Positions 15,896 to 24,554 of a stretch of 64,000 nucleotides of DNA are shown here, piece by piece. A program made the translations under genes and the position numbers. This DNA is from Streptomyces malaysiensis subsp. samsunensis (lineage in GTDB: Bacteria; Actinomycetota; Actinomycetes; Streptomycetales; Streptomycetaceae), in the NCBI RefSeq assembly GCF_024519315.1, contig NZ_JANIIC010000008.1:1-64000 (forward strand). Direction: 5' to 3'. Every line of letters starts with the position of its first letter. Within the stretch, counting starts at the first letter, position 1. The notes beneath the pieces are model-generated. The model ran no database searches. It saw only the letters and a program-made list of their open reading frames with translations, and was not told where the DNA came from.

Positions 15896-16408
15896 TTACT
15901 GGTGTTCGAGCCGCCGCAGTTCGGCGGCGGCCCGCTCGGTGATTCCCTCGGGTTCCGGGGCGATGTCCACGGCGACCCCGTACTCGTCCGGCTGGAGCGG
16001 TTCGAGCGTGGCGAGCTGTGAGTCGAGCAGATCCCCGGAGAAGAAGTGGCCCTTGCGCCCCTTCATCCGCTCGGCGATCACATCGCGGTCGCCGGTCAGA
16101 TGGAGGAAGACGATGCCTGGCGCGGCGGACCGCAGCCGATCGCGGTACATCCGCTTGAGCGCGGAGCAGCTCACCACTCCACCGCCCTCGGTGTGGTCAT
16201 GGGCCCAGGCACCGATGGCGTCCAGCCAGGGGCGCCGGTCGTCGTCGTTCAGCGGGGTCCCGGCCGACATCTTGGCGATGTTGGCCGGCGGGTGGAAGTC
16301 GTCGGCCTCGGCGTACGGGACGCCGAACTCCTCCGCCAGCAGGGGGCCGATCGTGGTCTTGCCCGTTCCGGACACTCCCATGACCACGACGACCTGGGGG
16401 GCGTGCAT
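15896..16408 (-). CDS. gntK: Gluconokinase
   Basis: 170 residues, P-loop kinase. The Walker A motif GVSGTGKTT (~residues 10-18) is followed by the gluconokinase patterns EADDFHP and LNDDDRRPWLDA, then CSALKRMYRDRLR. It phosphorylates D-gluconate to 6-phosphogluconate, the last step of the idn pathway before the pentose phosphate route. I start at MHAPQVVVVMG; a longer frame upstream runs through the operator region. First gene of the minus-strand operon kinase-permease-idnO-idnD. Confidence 0.93.
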   Translation of the reverse strand: MHAPQVVVVMGVSGTGKTTIGPLLAEEFGVPYAEADDFHPPANIAKMSAGTPLNDDDRRPWLDAIGAWAHDHTEGGGVVSCSALKRMYRDRLRSAAPGIVFLHLTGDRDVIAERMKGRKGHFFSGDLLDSQLATLEPLQPDEYGVAVDIAPEPEGITERAAAELRRLEHQ

Positions 16409-16542
16409 ATGCGTGAAACCTCGCTGTCTTCTCCGACCTCGGCGCCGCCGGACACTCAACCCCACAGATACGACGTATTCAAGAGTCCGTGACTTAAAAG
16501 TCATACTTATTTGATGGGTGAGTGTCCGCGTAGGCTGAGCGC
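16409..16542. promoter_or_regulatory. idn/gnt divergent operator region
   Basis: Between the kinase and the GntR-type regulator lie two perfect palindromes, ATACGACGTAT (16468-16478) and TGACTTAAAAGTCA (16490-16503). They are flanked by a longer inverted pair GACACTCAACCC / GGGTGAGTGTC (16451-16462 / 16516-16526). This is a plausible FadR-type operator set controlling both directions. A TAGGCT hexamer lies six nt before the regulator ATG. Confidence 0.6.
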
Positions 16543-17274
16543 ATGGACGAACAGGGGCCCGAGGGCCGTGGTCAGAAGCCCAGGGCCCGGGGGCTCCACG
16601 ACCGGCTCCTGGAATCCCTCGGCCCCGCGATCACGGCGGGCGACTATCCACCCGGCACCGTGCTGCGCACCGATGAGCTGGAGCGGCACTACGACGTCTC
16701 CCGCACGGTCGTCCGGGAGGCGGTGCGGGTCCTGGAGTCCATGCACCTGGTGGAGTCCCGCCGCCGGGTCGGGGTGACGGTGCGCCCCACCGAGGAGTGG
16801 GACGTCTTCGACCCGCAGGTCATCCGCTGGCGCCTCGCCGGCCCCGACCGCCCCCGCCAGCTGCGCTCCCTCACCGCCCTGCGCTCGGCCATCGAACCCG
16901 CCGCGGCGGCGCTGGCCGCCGAGCACGCCACACCGGAGCAGTGCGCCGAGCTCACCGAACACGCGCTCAACATGGTGGCCACCTCACGCGGCCAGCAGTT
17001 GCCCGCGTATCTGATCCACGACGTCGCCTTCCACCGGGTGATCCTGCGCGCCTCGGGCAATGAGATGTTCGCCCGCCTCGGCGATGTCGTCGCGGAGGTC
17101 CTCACCGGCCGCACCCAGCACCGCGTGATGTTCAGCGACCCCGACCCGGAGGCGGTCACCCTCCACGTCCGCGTGGCCGAAGCGGTCCGCGCGGGCGACG
17201 CGGAGGCGGCGGAGCGCTATACGAAGGAGATCACCGTGGGCGCGCTGCGGGAGCTGGACATCCTGGCCCCCTGA
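16543..17274 (+). CDS. GntR/FadR-type regulator of the idonate-gluconate operon
   Basis: 243 residues. The winged helix-turn-helix is at about 15-80 (YDVSRTVVREAVRVLESMHL) and the FCD effector domain follows from ~100. The FCD metal-binding residues are recognisable (HDVAFHRVILRASGN and a later HVRVAEAVRAGDAEAAE). It is divergent from the kinase with palindromes between them, so it most likely represses the idn/gnt operon until gluconate, idonate or a derivative binds. No Shine-Dalgarno; probably leaderless. Confidence 0.88.
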   Translation: MDEQGPEGRGQKPRARGLHDRLLESLGPAITAGDYPPGTVLRTDELERHYDVSRTVVREAVRVLESMHLVESRRRVGVTVRPTEEWDVFDPQVIRWRLAGPDRPRQLRSLTALRSAIEPAAAALAAEHATPEQCAELTEHALNMVATSRGQQLPAYLIHDVAFHRVILRASGNEMFARLGDVVAEVLTGRTQHRVMFSDPDPEAVTLHVRVAEAVRAGDAEAAERYTKEITVGALRELDILAP

Positions 17275-17471
17275 GATCCGCCCTGCGGGAGTTCCGGGTG
17301 GGCGTGTTGTGAGCATGGGTCAGGGGGTGGGGGCTCGAGGCTCGCCGCCGGGCGACGGGTGAGTGGGGGTGGGCGCCGGTGGCGGCTTCTCCGCTCGGTG
17401 GCTCGGGCCCCGCCGGACTGCCGGGACCTGGCGGGGCCCTGGCGGTTTGCGGGGCCGGCCTCGCCCCTCCC

Positions 17472-17538
17472 GGTACCCCCCTTCAAAAAACGTTTGATCT
17501 GGCGCAACTAATTCGTCAAACAATTTCGAGGGGGTACC
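17472..17538. other. Nested palindrome with A+T-rich core
   Basis: GGTACCCCC (17472-17480) pairs with GGGGGTACC (17530-17538). Inside it GTTTGA (17492-17497) pairs with TCAAAC (17516-17521). The core is unusually A+T-rich for this chromosome. It lies in the 280-bp gap between two convergent genes, so it could be a bidirectional terminator, or a small mobile-element or attachment-site relic. Confidence 0.5.
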
Positions 17539-17554
17539 CCGACGGCGCCTCCGC

Positions 17555-18724
17555 TCATGGGGTGTTGGGGCTCTGGGCGCACAGTGCGTGGTCGATCAGG
17601 GCGCTGGCCGCGTTCTCCTGTTCCAGGATGTGCTCCTCGCTGTCGCCGCGCGCCTCGGACATGGAGACCACCGCGCTTCGCCTGCCGTCGTCGGTGACGC
17701 CGTTGAGGGTGATGTAGCCGCCGTCCCCGCCTTCGTGGCTCCAGTAGGTTCCGCCGCACTTCAGGGGGCGTTCGACCAGGCCGAGTCCGTACCGGCCGCC
17801 CGGCCACAGCTTTTGGAGCTCCTCGCTCACCGGGAGGGTCCGCTTCATCTCGGCCAGCTGCCGCGCCGGTAGCAGGCGGCCCGTGAGCAGCGCGCGGAAG
17901 AAGTCGTTCTCGTCCTGTGTGGTCGTGACCCATGAAAGGTTCTCGTAGTCCACCGGTATCTGGTCGGTGACGTCCACCTCGGAACCGGGGCCGAAGAGTT
18001 GGTAAGCCTGGGCGTGCGGCTGGGGCAGGGCGGGTGAGGTGCCCATCCACCGGGTCCGGTCGAGGCCGAGCGGGCGCAGGATGCGGTCTTCGATCTCCTG
18101 GTGGGCGGGGTGACCGGTGGCCTTCTGGATGATCATGTCGAGCAGGATGTAGCCGGTGTTGGAGTACTCCCAGCCGGGCCGGGAGTCCGACGCTTGGGCC
18201 ATGGCGCGGGCAACCAGCTGTTCGGGGCTGTAGACGTCGTGGCGCTGCTGGTAGTACTCCTCCGGCGTGGTGTATCCGGGCAGGTCGTCGTGGATGCCGC
18301 TCCTGTGCTGAAGCAGTTGGCGGAGGGTGATCCGGGGGTCGTCGTCGCCCGGCACCACTCCCGGCAGCCATTGGTCGACGGTGTCGTCCAGGGACAGCGC
18401 CCCCTCGGCCTCCAGTTGGAGGACCACGGTGGCGACCATCGTCTTGGACGTACTGGCCATACGGAAGTAGCCGTCGGCAGGGACCGGGCGGCCGGTGTTC
18501 AGGTCGGCGGTGCCGCTGGTGGCGACCGACTGCCGGCCGTCAGGCGCGATCACGCGGGCCTGCACACCGCTGACGCCGACGGCGTGGATCGCCTCGGTGT
18601 CCTGGCGCAACCGCTCCGCGGGGGAGGGACCGGCGGGCTGGGCGACGGCGGTGGCCGCCTCGGCGGCGAGCAGCGTAACGACACCGAGCGCCACGGCGAG
18701 GTGCTTACGCAGGGTCAAAGTCAT
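17555..18724 (-). CDS. Secreted serine hydrolase (class C beta-lactamase / DD-peptidase fold)
   Basis: 389 residues with a signal peptide (cleavage near AVAQP, ~29). Active-site motifs: SxxK at 91-94 (STSK), YxN at 187-189 (YSN) and a C-terminal HEGG in place of KTG. This set is usual for D-alanyl-D-alanine carboxypeptidase/esterase-type members of Pfam beta-lactamase. The ATG has no ribosome site but TAGCGT lies six nt upstream, suggesting leaderless expression. Acts outside the membrane; whether on peptidoglycan, esters or beta-lactams is undetermined. Confidence 0.85.
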   Translation of the reverse strand: MTLTLRKHLAVALGVVTLLAAEAATAVAQPAGPSPAERLRQDTEAIHAVGVSGVQARVIAPDGRQSVATSGTADLNTGRPVPADGYFRMASTSKTMVATVVLQLEAEGALSLDDTVDQWLPGVVPGDDDPRITLRQLLQHRSGIHDDLPGYTTPEEYYQQRHDVYSPEQLVARAMAQASDSRPGWEYSNTGYILLDMIIQKATGHPAHQEIEDRILRPLGLDRTRWMGTSPALPQPHAQAYQLFGPGSEVDVTDQIPVDYENLSWVTTTQDENDFFRALLTGRLLPARQLAEMKRTLPVSEELQKLWPGGRYGLGLVERPLKCGGTYWSHEGGDGGYITLNGVTDDGRRSAVVSMSEARGDSEEHILEQENAASALIDHALCAQSPNTP

Positions 18725-19069
18725 GGCCGAACGCTATTTTCGCCCCCGACGCGGCACGATCCGGCGCACCCCAGGATCCACATGGGGGATATCCCCCAGC
18801 GCGGGCCGCCCGGCGCCGACCTCGGCCCCGGGCCACGGAAGCCGCCACCGGCCCCGCCGACACCGCCCCGGCGGCCGGCGACGCGAGCCCGTCCCGGCAC
18901 ACCCCCTGCCCCACTGCTCACATGCGCCGAAGGCGGCTCCGCCCCTGGACCCCGGGGACAGGGGCAGAAGCCAGGCCCGGGGTCTGGGGCGGAGCCCCGG
19001 GCTCGGGGTCTGGGGCGGAGCCCCCGGGCTCGGGAAGGGGCGGGGAGGAGAAAGACCCACCGGACACCC
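18725..19069. repeat. Gene-free region with G+C-rich dispersed repeat
   Basis: 345 bp without a convincing gene. The part 18950-19055 holds two tandem copies of GGGTCTGGGGCGGAGCCCC and then GGGAAGGGGCGGGGAGG, the same modules found at 25.3-26.0 kb and 39.2 kb. They may also act as a terminator for the LCP gene. Confidence 0.6.
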
Positions 19070-20248
19070 CTAGTCGCGGCGGGCGCCCACCGACTGATCG
19101 TTCCGCAACCGCTCGAAGAGCCGCTTCGCCCGCCCCTGGTCCCACTTCAGCGCGTCGCCCTTGGACGTGGCGATCCCGTGATCAGCCACCGGGACGTTCA
19201 GCCGGTTGCCGTTGCCGCCCGAGACACGCTGCATCGCCTCGAACAACGACATCAGCGTCCGCATGTCCGTGTCCTTGTCCACGATGAGCGTGTCCAGGCC
19301 CGCGCCAACCGTCGGCAGGGACTTCCACGGGACGAAGACCTGGTCCGGCTGCGCGGCCCGCTTCGCGAGCGCGGAGAGGAACTTCTGCTGGTTCTGGCTG
19401 CGGCCGAGGTCACCGTTGGCCTCCTGGTGGCGCTGGCGGACGAAGGCCAGGGCCTGTCGGCCGTCCAGCATCTGACACCCCTTCTTCAGATCGGCGCCCG
19501 ACTTCTCGTCCTTGATGGGCTTGTCGAGGCACATCCGGACGCCGCCCACCGAGTCGACAACGTTGACGAAGCCCGCGAAGCCGATCTCCGCGTAGTGGTC
19601 GATCCGCAGCCCGGTGTTGTACTCGATGGTCCGCACCAGCAGTTCGGGGCCGCCCAGCGAGAACGCGGCGTTGAGCTTGTTCTTCGAGGGCCCGGGACGC
19701 TTACCGGTCATGGGGTAGGTGAACGGCGGGAGGGTCACCCATGAATCACGCGGCAGGCTCACCATCGTGGCGCCGTGGGCGCCGGTGTGCAGCACCATCA
19801 TGGAGTCGGTGCGGCGACCCTCGGCCGAGCCGGTGTGCAGGTTCTTCTTGTCGTCCTGGGAAAGGCCGTCACGGCTGTCGGAGCCCACGATGAGGTAGTT
19901 GGTGCCCTTGCCCTTCGCGGGACGGTCCTCGACCTTGGCCAGGTCGACGTCGTTGTTCAGCTTGGACCAGGCCCAGCCGTACGTGGATGCGGCCCCGACC
20001 AGGATTACCGCGAGCAGGACGACCACCGTGCGCCGCAACCGCCGGGGCCACCGGCGGCCGGGGGCGGGCTCGTCGGCGCCGTCACCCTCGTCACGCGGCC
20101 GGTACGGGTCCGGCGGTATCCGGTGGCGCGGTGTCAAAGGCTGATGGCGCGGCGCCACATGCTGTGTGCCGCCGCCCGGCCACGAGCGCTCCCCCGGCCA
20201 CGAGCCCTCACCCGGCCATGCGCCATTGCCCGGCCATTGGTTGGACAT
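19070..20248 (-). CDS. LytR-CpsA-Psr (LCP) family glycopolymer ligase
   Basis: 392 residues. The N-terminal cytosolic tail carries four WPG repeats (WPGNGA, WPGEGS, WPGERS, WPGGGT) encoded by 18-bp repeats. One transmembrane helix follows at about 75-95 (VVVLLAVILVGAASTYGW), then the extracellular LCP domain with its typical blocks (NYLIVGSDSRDG, RTDSMMVLH, VSLPRDSWV, KLNAAFSLGG, GLRIDHYAEIGF, LAFVRQRHQ). LCP enzymes attach undecaprenyl-linked glycopolymers to peptidoglycan. The ATG has GGAG five nt upstream and lies 17 bp after the GT2 gene, so it probably anchors that polysaccharide. Confidence 0.9.
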   Translation of the reverse strand: MSNQWPGNGAWPGEGSWPGERSWPGGGTQHVAPRHQPLTPRHRIPPDPYRPRDEGDGADEPAPGRRWPRRLRRTVVVLLAVILVGAASTYGWAWSKLNNDVDLAKVEDRPAKGKGTNYLIVGSDSRDGLSQDDKKNLHTGSAEGRRTDSMMVLHTGAHGATMVSLPRDSWVTLPPFTYPMTGKRPGPSKNKLNAAFSLGGPELLVRTIEYNTGLRIDHYAEIGFAGFVNVVDSVGGVRMCLDKPIKDEKSGADLKKGCQMLDGRQALAFVRQRHQEANGDLGRSQNQQKFLSALAKRAAQPDQVFVPWKSLPTVGAGLDTLIVDKDTDMRTLMSLFEAMQRVSGGNGNRLNVPVADHGIATSKGDALKWDQGRAKRLFERLRNDQSVGARRD

Positions 20249-20265
20249 GCTTCTCCGACCCCCGC

Positions 20266-22347
20266 TCACTTGGACAGACTCTGGCGCCCGGCCGGTTCGA
20301 CGATCCGTTGTTCCCCGGCCGAGCCGGACCTCTGCATGCGGTGCCAGCGCAGCCTCGTGCCGAACAGAGCGCTGACCACGGACTGGATGATCACCAGGTA
20401 CATCAGCTGCCGGTAGACGACGAGTTGGAAGGGCATCGCCCACAGCGCCCGCAGCCCTTCCTTGTCCAGCCGCAGCGCGTATCCGGCGCCGAACAACTGC
20501 ACCACGAGGAAGACGAGCCACACCCCGATCGACTCCACGGGGTCGGCGAACAGCACGCCGTACAGGGCGAAGACGTCCACGATGGGGGCGAGCAGCGGCA
20601 GCACCACCTGGAAGAGGAGGAGATAGGGCAGTGCTCGGCGGGCGAAGCGCCCGGCCGGGCCGACCTCGCGGACGGCGCGGCGGTGCTTCCACATGGCCTG
20701 GAGCGTGCCGTAGCACCAGCGGTACCGCTGACGCCACAGCTGGCGCAGGGACGTGGGCACCTCGGTCCAGGCGATGGCGGACTCCTCGTAGACCACCCGC
20801 CAGCCGGCCCGCCACAGCGCCATCGTGAGGTCGGTGTCCTCGGCGAGGGTGTCCTCGCTGACCCCGCCGACGCCCATCAGCGCGTCCCGGCGGAAGGCCC
20901 CGATGGCGCCGGGCACGGTCGGCATGCACTCCAGCACCTCGAACATCCGCCGGTCGAGGTTGAACCCGAAGACGTACTCCAGGTGCTGCCACCTGCCCAG
21001 CATCCGACGTCGATTGCCCACCTTGGTGTTGCCGCTCACCGCGCCGATGGCCGGGTGGGCGAGCGGCTGGATCAGTTGGTGAATGGCGTCCGGTTCGAAG
21101 ACGGTGTCGGCGTCGACCATCACCACGATGTCGTGGTGGGCGTGGACCAGCCCGGTGTTGAGGGCGGCCGCCTTGCCCGCGTTGCGCTGACGGATCACCG
21201 AGACGCGGGGGTCGTCGATCCAGGTGGCGAGGTCCGCCGTCTGGTCGGTCGAGCCGTCGTCGATCACGATGATCTGAAGCCACCGGTGGGTGGAGGCGAG
21301 CAGTGACCGCACGGTGCTCTCGATGCCCGCCTCCTCGTTGTAGGCGGGGATGAGCACCGTCACCGGCTCGTTGACCTCGCGCAGCCAGGGCGAGCCGGGC
21401 CGGAAGCGGTGCAGGCGCCGGACATGGGCCCGCGCGAAGAAGACGAGTAGCACCAGCCGCAGCAGGGCCAGGGTGCCCGTGATACCGAGCACCCAGGTCA
21501 TGGCATGGACGAAGCCGTGCCCGATGGACTGGACCTGGAGCAGCGCCATGCCCTGCGCCTGGCTGACGGTGGAGGCGGGGGCGCTGGCCGGGGCCTGGCC
21601 GAGCCCCTCGGACACCGTCGTGTACTTCTCGATCTTCCGGTTCCCGAAGAGCTTCTTCACCTCGCTGTAGGCGCCGTCCGTCTGGCTGTACTGCTGGACG
21701 ACGCCCCGCTCCGGCTTCCGATCCGGCCGGTCGGCCGCGACCAGCAGATACCCCTGCTCGGCGGCGCGCCGCGCGGCCGTCCATTCACCGCCGCACATCG
21801 TGTCGGCCTGGGTGGTGAGCGGCAGCCGCAGCAGTCGGGTGTTGATCCCCGCGCTGCCCGCCAGCGCGGTCTGGGTCAGGGACAGCTCCAGCCGGGTGCG
21901 CACGGCGGAGGCCGAGCCCAGATCGGAGCCGGTGTAGGTGAGCGAGCCGATCTCATGCCCTTCGTCGCGGATCCGTCGCACCAGCTCGGGGTGGCGGGCC
22001 ACCTGGACGCCGGAGAGGAAGAAGGTGGCGTGCGCGTGGTGTGCGCGCAGCAGGTGGAGCAGGCGTGGGGTCCATACGGGGTCGGGGCCCCCGTCGAAGG
22101 TGAGGGCGACGGTGCGGGCCGGCATTCCGGCCGTCTGCACCCTTCCGCCGTCGATGCGTACCACCGGTTTCCCGGTGTCGGCGGCCTTCGGGATGGGACT
22201 CGCACAGGGGCGGCGCGTCGGCTGGGAGCCGACCTCGTGATTGGTCCAGCCTTCGAACACCAGCGCGGCGGCGACCGCGGAGACGACGACGATCAGCAAC
22301 AGCCAGTGGCCGCGCGGCTCGGGACGGTGTGCGTGCCGGGGGCTCAC
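20266..22347 (-). CDS. Bifunctional pseudo-deacetylase / family 2 polysaccharide synthase
   Basis: 693 residues: an N-terminal transmembrane helix, an extracellular NodB-like domain (~75-270), another helix (~320-345), a cytosolic processive GT2 domain (~370-600) and C-terminal helices. GT2 motifs are intact (DDGSTD, VDADT, AEDTDLT, QRYRW). The NodB domain is degenerate: motif 1 reads TFDGG instead of TFDDG, and the HxxxH metal motif is replaced in GSLTYTGSDL. The architecture resembles MatB of the Streptomyces mat locus (PNAG-type polymer), but deacetylation is probably lost. Its GTG overlaps the preceding stop (GTGA). Likely makes an extracellular beta-linked glycan. Confidence 0.82.
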   Translation of the reverse strand: MSPRHAHRPEPRGHWLLLIVVVSAVAAALVFEGWTNHEVGSQPTRRPCASPIPKAADTGKPVVRIDGGRVQTAGMPARTVALTFDGGPDPVWTPRLLHLLRAHHAHATFFLSGVQVARHPELVRRIRDEGHEIGSLTYTGSDLGSASAVRTRLELSLTQTALAGSAGINTRLLRLPLTTQADTMCGGEWTAARRAAEQGYLLVAADRPDRKPERGVVQQYSQTDGAYSEVKKLFGNRKIEKYTTVSEGLGQAPASAPASTVSQAQGMALLQVQSIGHGFVHAMTWVLGITGTLALLRLVLLVFFARAHVRRLHRFRPGSPWLREVNEPVTVLIPAYNEEAGIESTVRSLLASTHRWLQIIVIDDGSTDQTADLATWIDDPRVSVIRQRNAGKAAALNTGLVHAHHDIVVMVDADTVFEPDAIHQLIQPLAHPAIGAVSGNTKVGNRRRMLGRWQHLEYVFGFNLDRRMFEVLECMPTVPGAIGAFRRDALMGVGGVSEDTLAEDTDLTMALWRAGWRVVYEESAIAWTEVPTSLRQLWRQRYRWCYGTLQAMWKHRRAVREVGPAGRFARRALPYLLLFQVVLPLLAPIVDVFALYGVLFADPVESIGVWLVFLVVQLFGAGYALRLDKEGLRALWAMPFQLVVYRQLMYLVIIQSVVSALFGTRLRWHRMQRSGSAGEQRIVEPAGRQSLSK

Positions 22348-22664
22348 CAGCGGCCGCCCCCGACGGGTACGGCGGCGGCAAAGGGCGTGGTCACCCCGGT
22401 GCCGTGGGAGTCGGCGCCGGACCAGGGCCTGGCGGTCGGGGCACTGCCGGTGGTGGACCGCTCGGCAGTCCTGGGCGGCTCCTGGTCGTCGTGCCACAGC
22501 ACACCGGACAGGGCGGCCACGAGCAGCAGCAGGTAACCGAGGCAGACACAGCCGACAGCCAGCGCCGCGAGCGCCAGAAGCTGTCTCCGGCCACCGGAGG
22601 CATTGACGAATATCTGACCCGTTTGCTTTCTTCGCCGACGCTTTTCGGTCACCCTCTTCACCAT
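22344..22664 (-). CDS. Small single-pass membrane protein of the polysaccharide operon
   Basis: 106 residues: a very basic N-terminus (KRVTEKRRRRKQ), one transmembrane helix (~residues 28-52) and an extracellular Ser/Thr/Gly-rich tail. It is translationally coupled (GTGA) to the pseudo-deacetylase/GT2 gene, as the small membrane partner precedes matB in the mat locus. A synthase-accessory role is inferred; the sequence itself has no catalytic motif. Confidence 0.65.
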   Translation of the reverse strand: MVKRVTEKRRRRKQTGQIFVNASGGRRQLLALAALAVGCVCLGYLLLLVAALSGVLWHDDQEPPRTAERSTTGSAPTARPWSGADSHGTGVTTPFAAAVPVGGGRW

Positions 22665-22749
22665 GTGGCGGAAGTGTAGCGATGCGTTCGCACACTCATG
22701 ACCACTCAGGACGGCACCCTCCTCGTTACCGGAGGTAGCCGTGTCCTGG

Positions 22750-22792
22750 CCTTTCTCTCTCAGCGGGTATGTCTGAAAAGTGTGAGAGAAGG
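22750..22792. terminator. Putative hairpin between amidase and polysaccharide operon
   Basis: CCTTTCTCTCTCA (22750-22762) pairs imperfectly with TGTGAGAGAAGG (22781-22792), immediately after the amidase stop. It could end the amidase transcript. Confidence 0.4.
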
Positions 22793-22793
22793 C

Positions 22794-24218
22794 TCACTGT
22801 GGTCCGGGCCGGGACACCTGGGGCCACCGCTCGTACCATCGCAGGTCGGCCTCCAGCTGAGCGGCCAGCGAGATGAGCACGGGCTCGCTGTTGGCGGGGC
22901 CGAGGAACTGGGCGCCGAGCGGCAGGGTGCGGTGCTCGGGGTCGGCGAACCCGGCGGGGACGTTCATCGCGGGCCAGCCCAGTACGTTCCACGGCCAGGC
23001 GTACGGGCAGGCCGCGATCATGGCCCGGTCGGTCCGCCAGCCCGACAGACCGGCCATGGCCCCGATCCGCAGCGGGGGCGTGGCCGTCGTGGGGGAGAGG
23101 ACGACATCGAAGCGCTCGAAGATCGCCCCGACATGGCGCCGCAGCGGCCCCTCGTACGACCGCGCCCACCGCAGCGGGGCGCCGCCCAGCAGACGGCCGT
23201 TGCGGACGGCACCACGGGTGCGGACATCGAGCAGCAGCGGGTCGGGAACGCGGCTGGACCACTCCGTGAGCCCGGCCGTGGCGCGCGGCAGGAAGGAGAA
23301 GCCCACGAGCCCGTAGCGCGGCTCGGCCTCCACGACCTCGTGGCCGAGCGCCGCCAGCCGTTCGGCGAGCCGGACGATGGCGGCCCGCACCACCGGGTCC
23401 AGCCTCTTCGACGTCCCCGTGAAGGCCGTCTTGAACGACAGGGCGATCCGCAGCCGCCCCGGATCGCGGCCCACCGCCGACAGCACATCCACCGGCTCCG
23501 GGCGGTGCAGCTCCCCCTCATGGTTGCCGGTCGCGACATGCAGCAGCAGCGCGGCGTCGGCCACCGTACGGGCCAGCGGACCGTTGCAGGTGATGCCGTT
23601 GAACGCCTCGATATCCGGCCAGGTGGAGATCCGGCCGCGCTGCGGCTTGATGCCGACGAGATGCGTCCAGGCGGCGGGGATACGGACCGAGCCCGCACCG
23701 TCGGAGCCGAGCGCGGCGGGGACCAGACCGGCGGCGACGGCGGCCGCTGCGCCGCCGGAGGAGCCGCCGGGGGTGTACACCGGGTTCCAGGGGTTGCGGG
23801 TGTCGCCGAAGGCGGGGCCCTCGGTGAACGGCCACTGCCCCAGCTCGGGGGTGTTGGTCTTGCCGACGATCACGGCCCCGGCCGCCTTCAGCCGCCGTAC
23901 CGCCTCACCGTCCTCGGCCTTGGCCGGGAACTCGCCGGGGCAGCCGAACGCGGTGGGCTCGCCCGCCACATCCGTATCGTCCTTGACCGCGAGCGGGACC
24001 CCGAGCAGCGGCAGCCGCTCACCGGCCGCCAGCCGGCGATCGGCCTCGGCGGCCTCGCGCAGGGCGGCCTCGGCACGGATACGGCGGAAGGCGTTCAGCG
24101 TGGGCTGTGTCTCGGCGATACGGCCGAGCGACTGCTCGACCAGCGCACGGGAGGTCACCTCGCCGCCGGCCAGGGCACGGATCTGCTCGCCCAGACCCTT
24201 GGGAATGACGCTGGTCAC
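22794..24218 (-). CDS. Amidase-signature family hydrolase
   Basis: 474 residues. The amidase signature is complete: Lys in AVKDD (~80), the cis-Ser/Gly-rich stretch GGSSGGAAAAVAAGLVP and the nucleophile Ser in GAGSVRIPA. The family hydrolyses carboxamides through a Ser-cisSer-Lys triad. It stands alone, not with gatC/gatB, and the length suits a stand-alone catabolic amidase or aryl-acylamidase rather than GatA. GTG start with GAGGAGG seven nt upstream. Cytosolic. Confidence 0.9.
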   Translation of the reverse strand: MTSVIPKGLGEQIRALAGGEVTSRALVEQSLGRIAETQPTLNAFRRIRAEAALREAAEADRRLAAGERLPLLGVPLAVKDDTDVAGEPTAFGCPGEFPAKAEDGEAVRRLKAAGAVIVGKTNTPELGQWPFTEGPAFGDTRNPWNPVYTPGGSSGGAAAAVAAGLVPAALGSDGAGSVRIPAAWTHLVGIKPQRGRISTWPDIEAFNGITCNGPLARTVADAALLLHVATGNHEGELHRPEPVDVLSAVGRDPGRLRIALSFKTAFTGTSKRLDPVVRAAIVRLAERLAALGHEVVEAEPRYGLVGFSFLPRATAGLTEWSSRVPDPLLLDVRTRGAVRNGRLLGGAPLRWARSYEGPLRRHVGAIFERFDVVLSPTTATPPLRIGAMAGLSGWRTDRAMIAACPYAWPWNVLGWPAMNVPAGFADPEHRTLPLGAQFLGPANSEPVLISLAAQLEADLRWYERWPQVSRPGPQ

Positions 24219-24349
24219 CGTGGACCTCCTCGGGTGAGTTCGGCCACTCCCCCTTTACCCCAGGTGGCTGCTCCGCGCACCCTGGGCAACGGTGATGACC
24301 CCTTTCATCACTTTCATCACGATCATCGCTGAGCACAGAGGACACCCGC

Positions 24350-24496
24350 ATGACCGACATCGCGGCGCGCCGCAGCGGCCTCCACTCCCGCACCGGAGGC
24401 CCCTCCGACGACCAGGATCAGCTGCTGGAACAGCTGATCGGCTGGTGGCTCGTCACCGTCCTCGCACTGCTCACCACCCAGCTCGGGCTCATCTAG
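24350..24496 (+). CDS. Small membrane protein (48 aa)
   Basis: 48 residues: a hydrophilic first half (MTDIAARRSG...) and a hydrophobic C-terminal helix (LIGWWLVTVLALLTTQLGLI). AGAGGA lies about 8 nt before the ATG. It ends about 60 bp before the B3/B4 gene. Short but plausible; no known family. Confidence 0.45.
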   Translation: MTDIAARRSGLHSRTGGPSDDQDQLLEQLIGWWLVTVLALLTTQLGLI

Positions 24497-24554
24497 CCGG
24501 CAGCGGCCGCCTGGTCCATCACACTGCACCGCACCGTATGGCATAGTGAACCGC

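Noticed and set aside
19070..21784. LCP gene extended to 904 codons
   Set aside because: The upstream part is antisense-quality Arg/Pro/Gly sequence in another frame of the polysaccharide synthase gene; the ATG with GGAG at 20248 starts the real protein.
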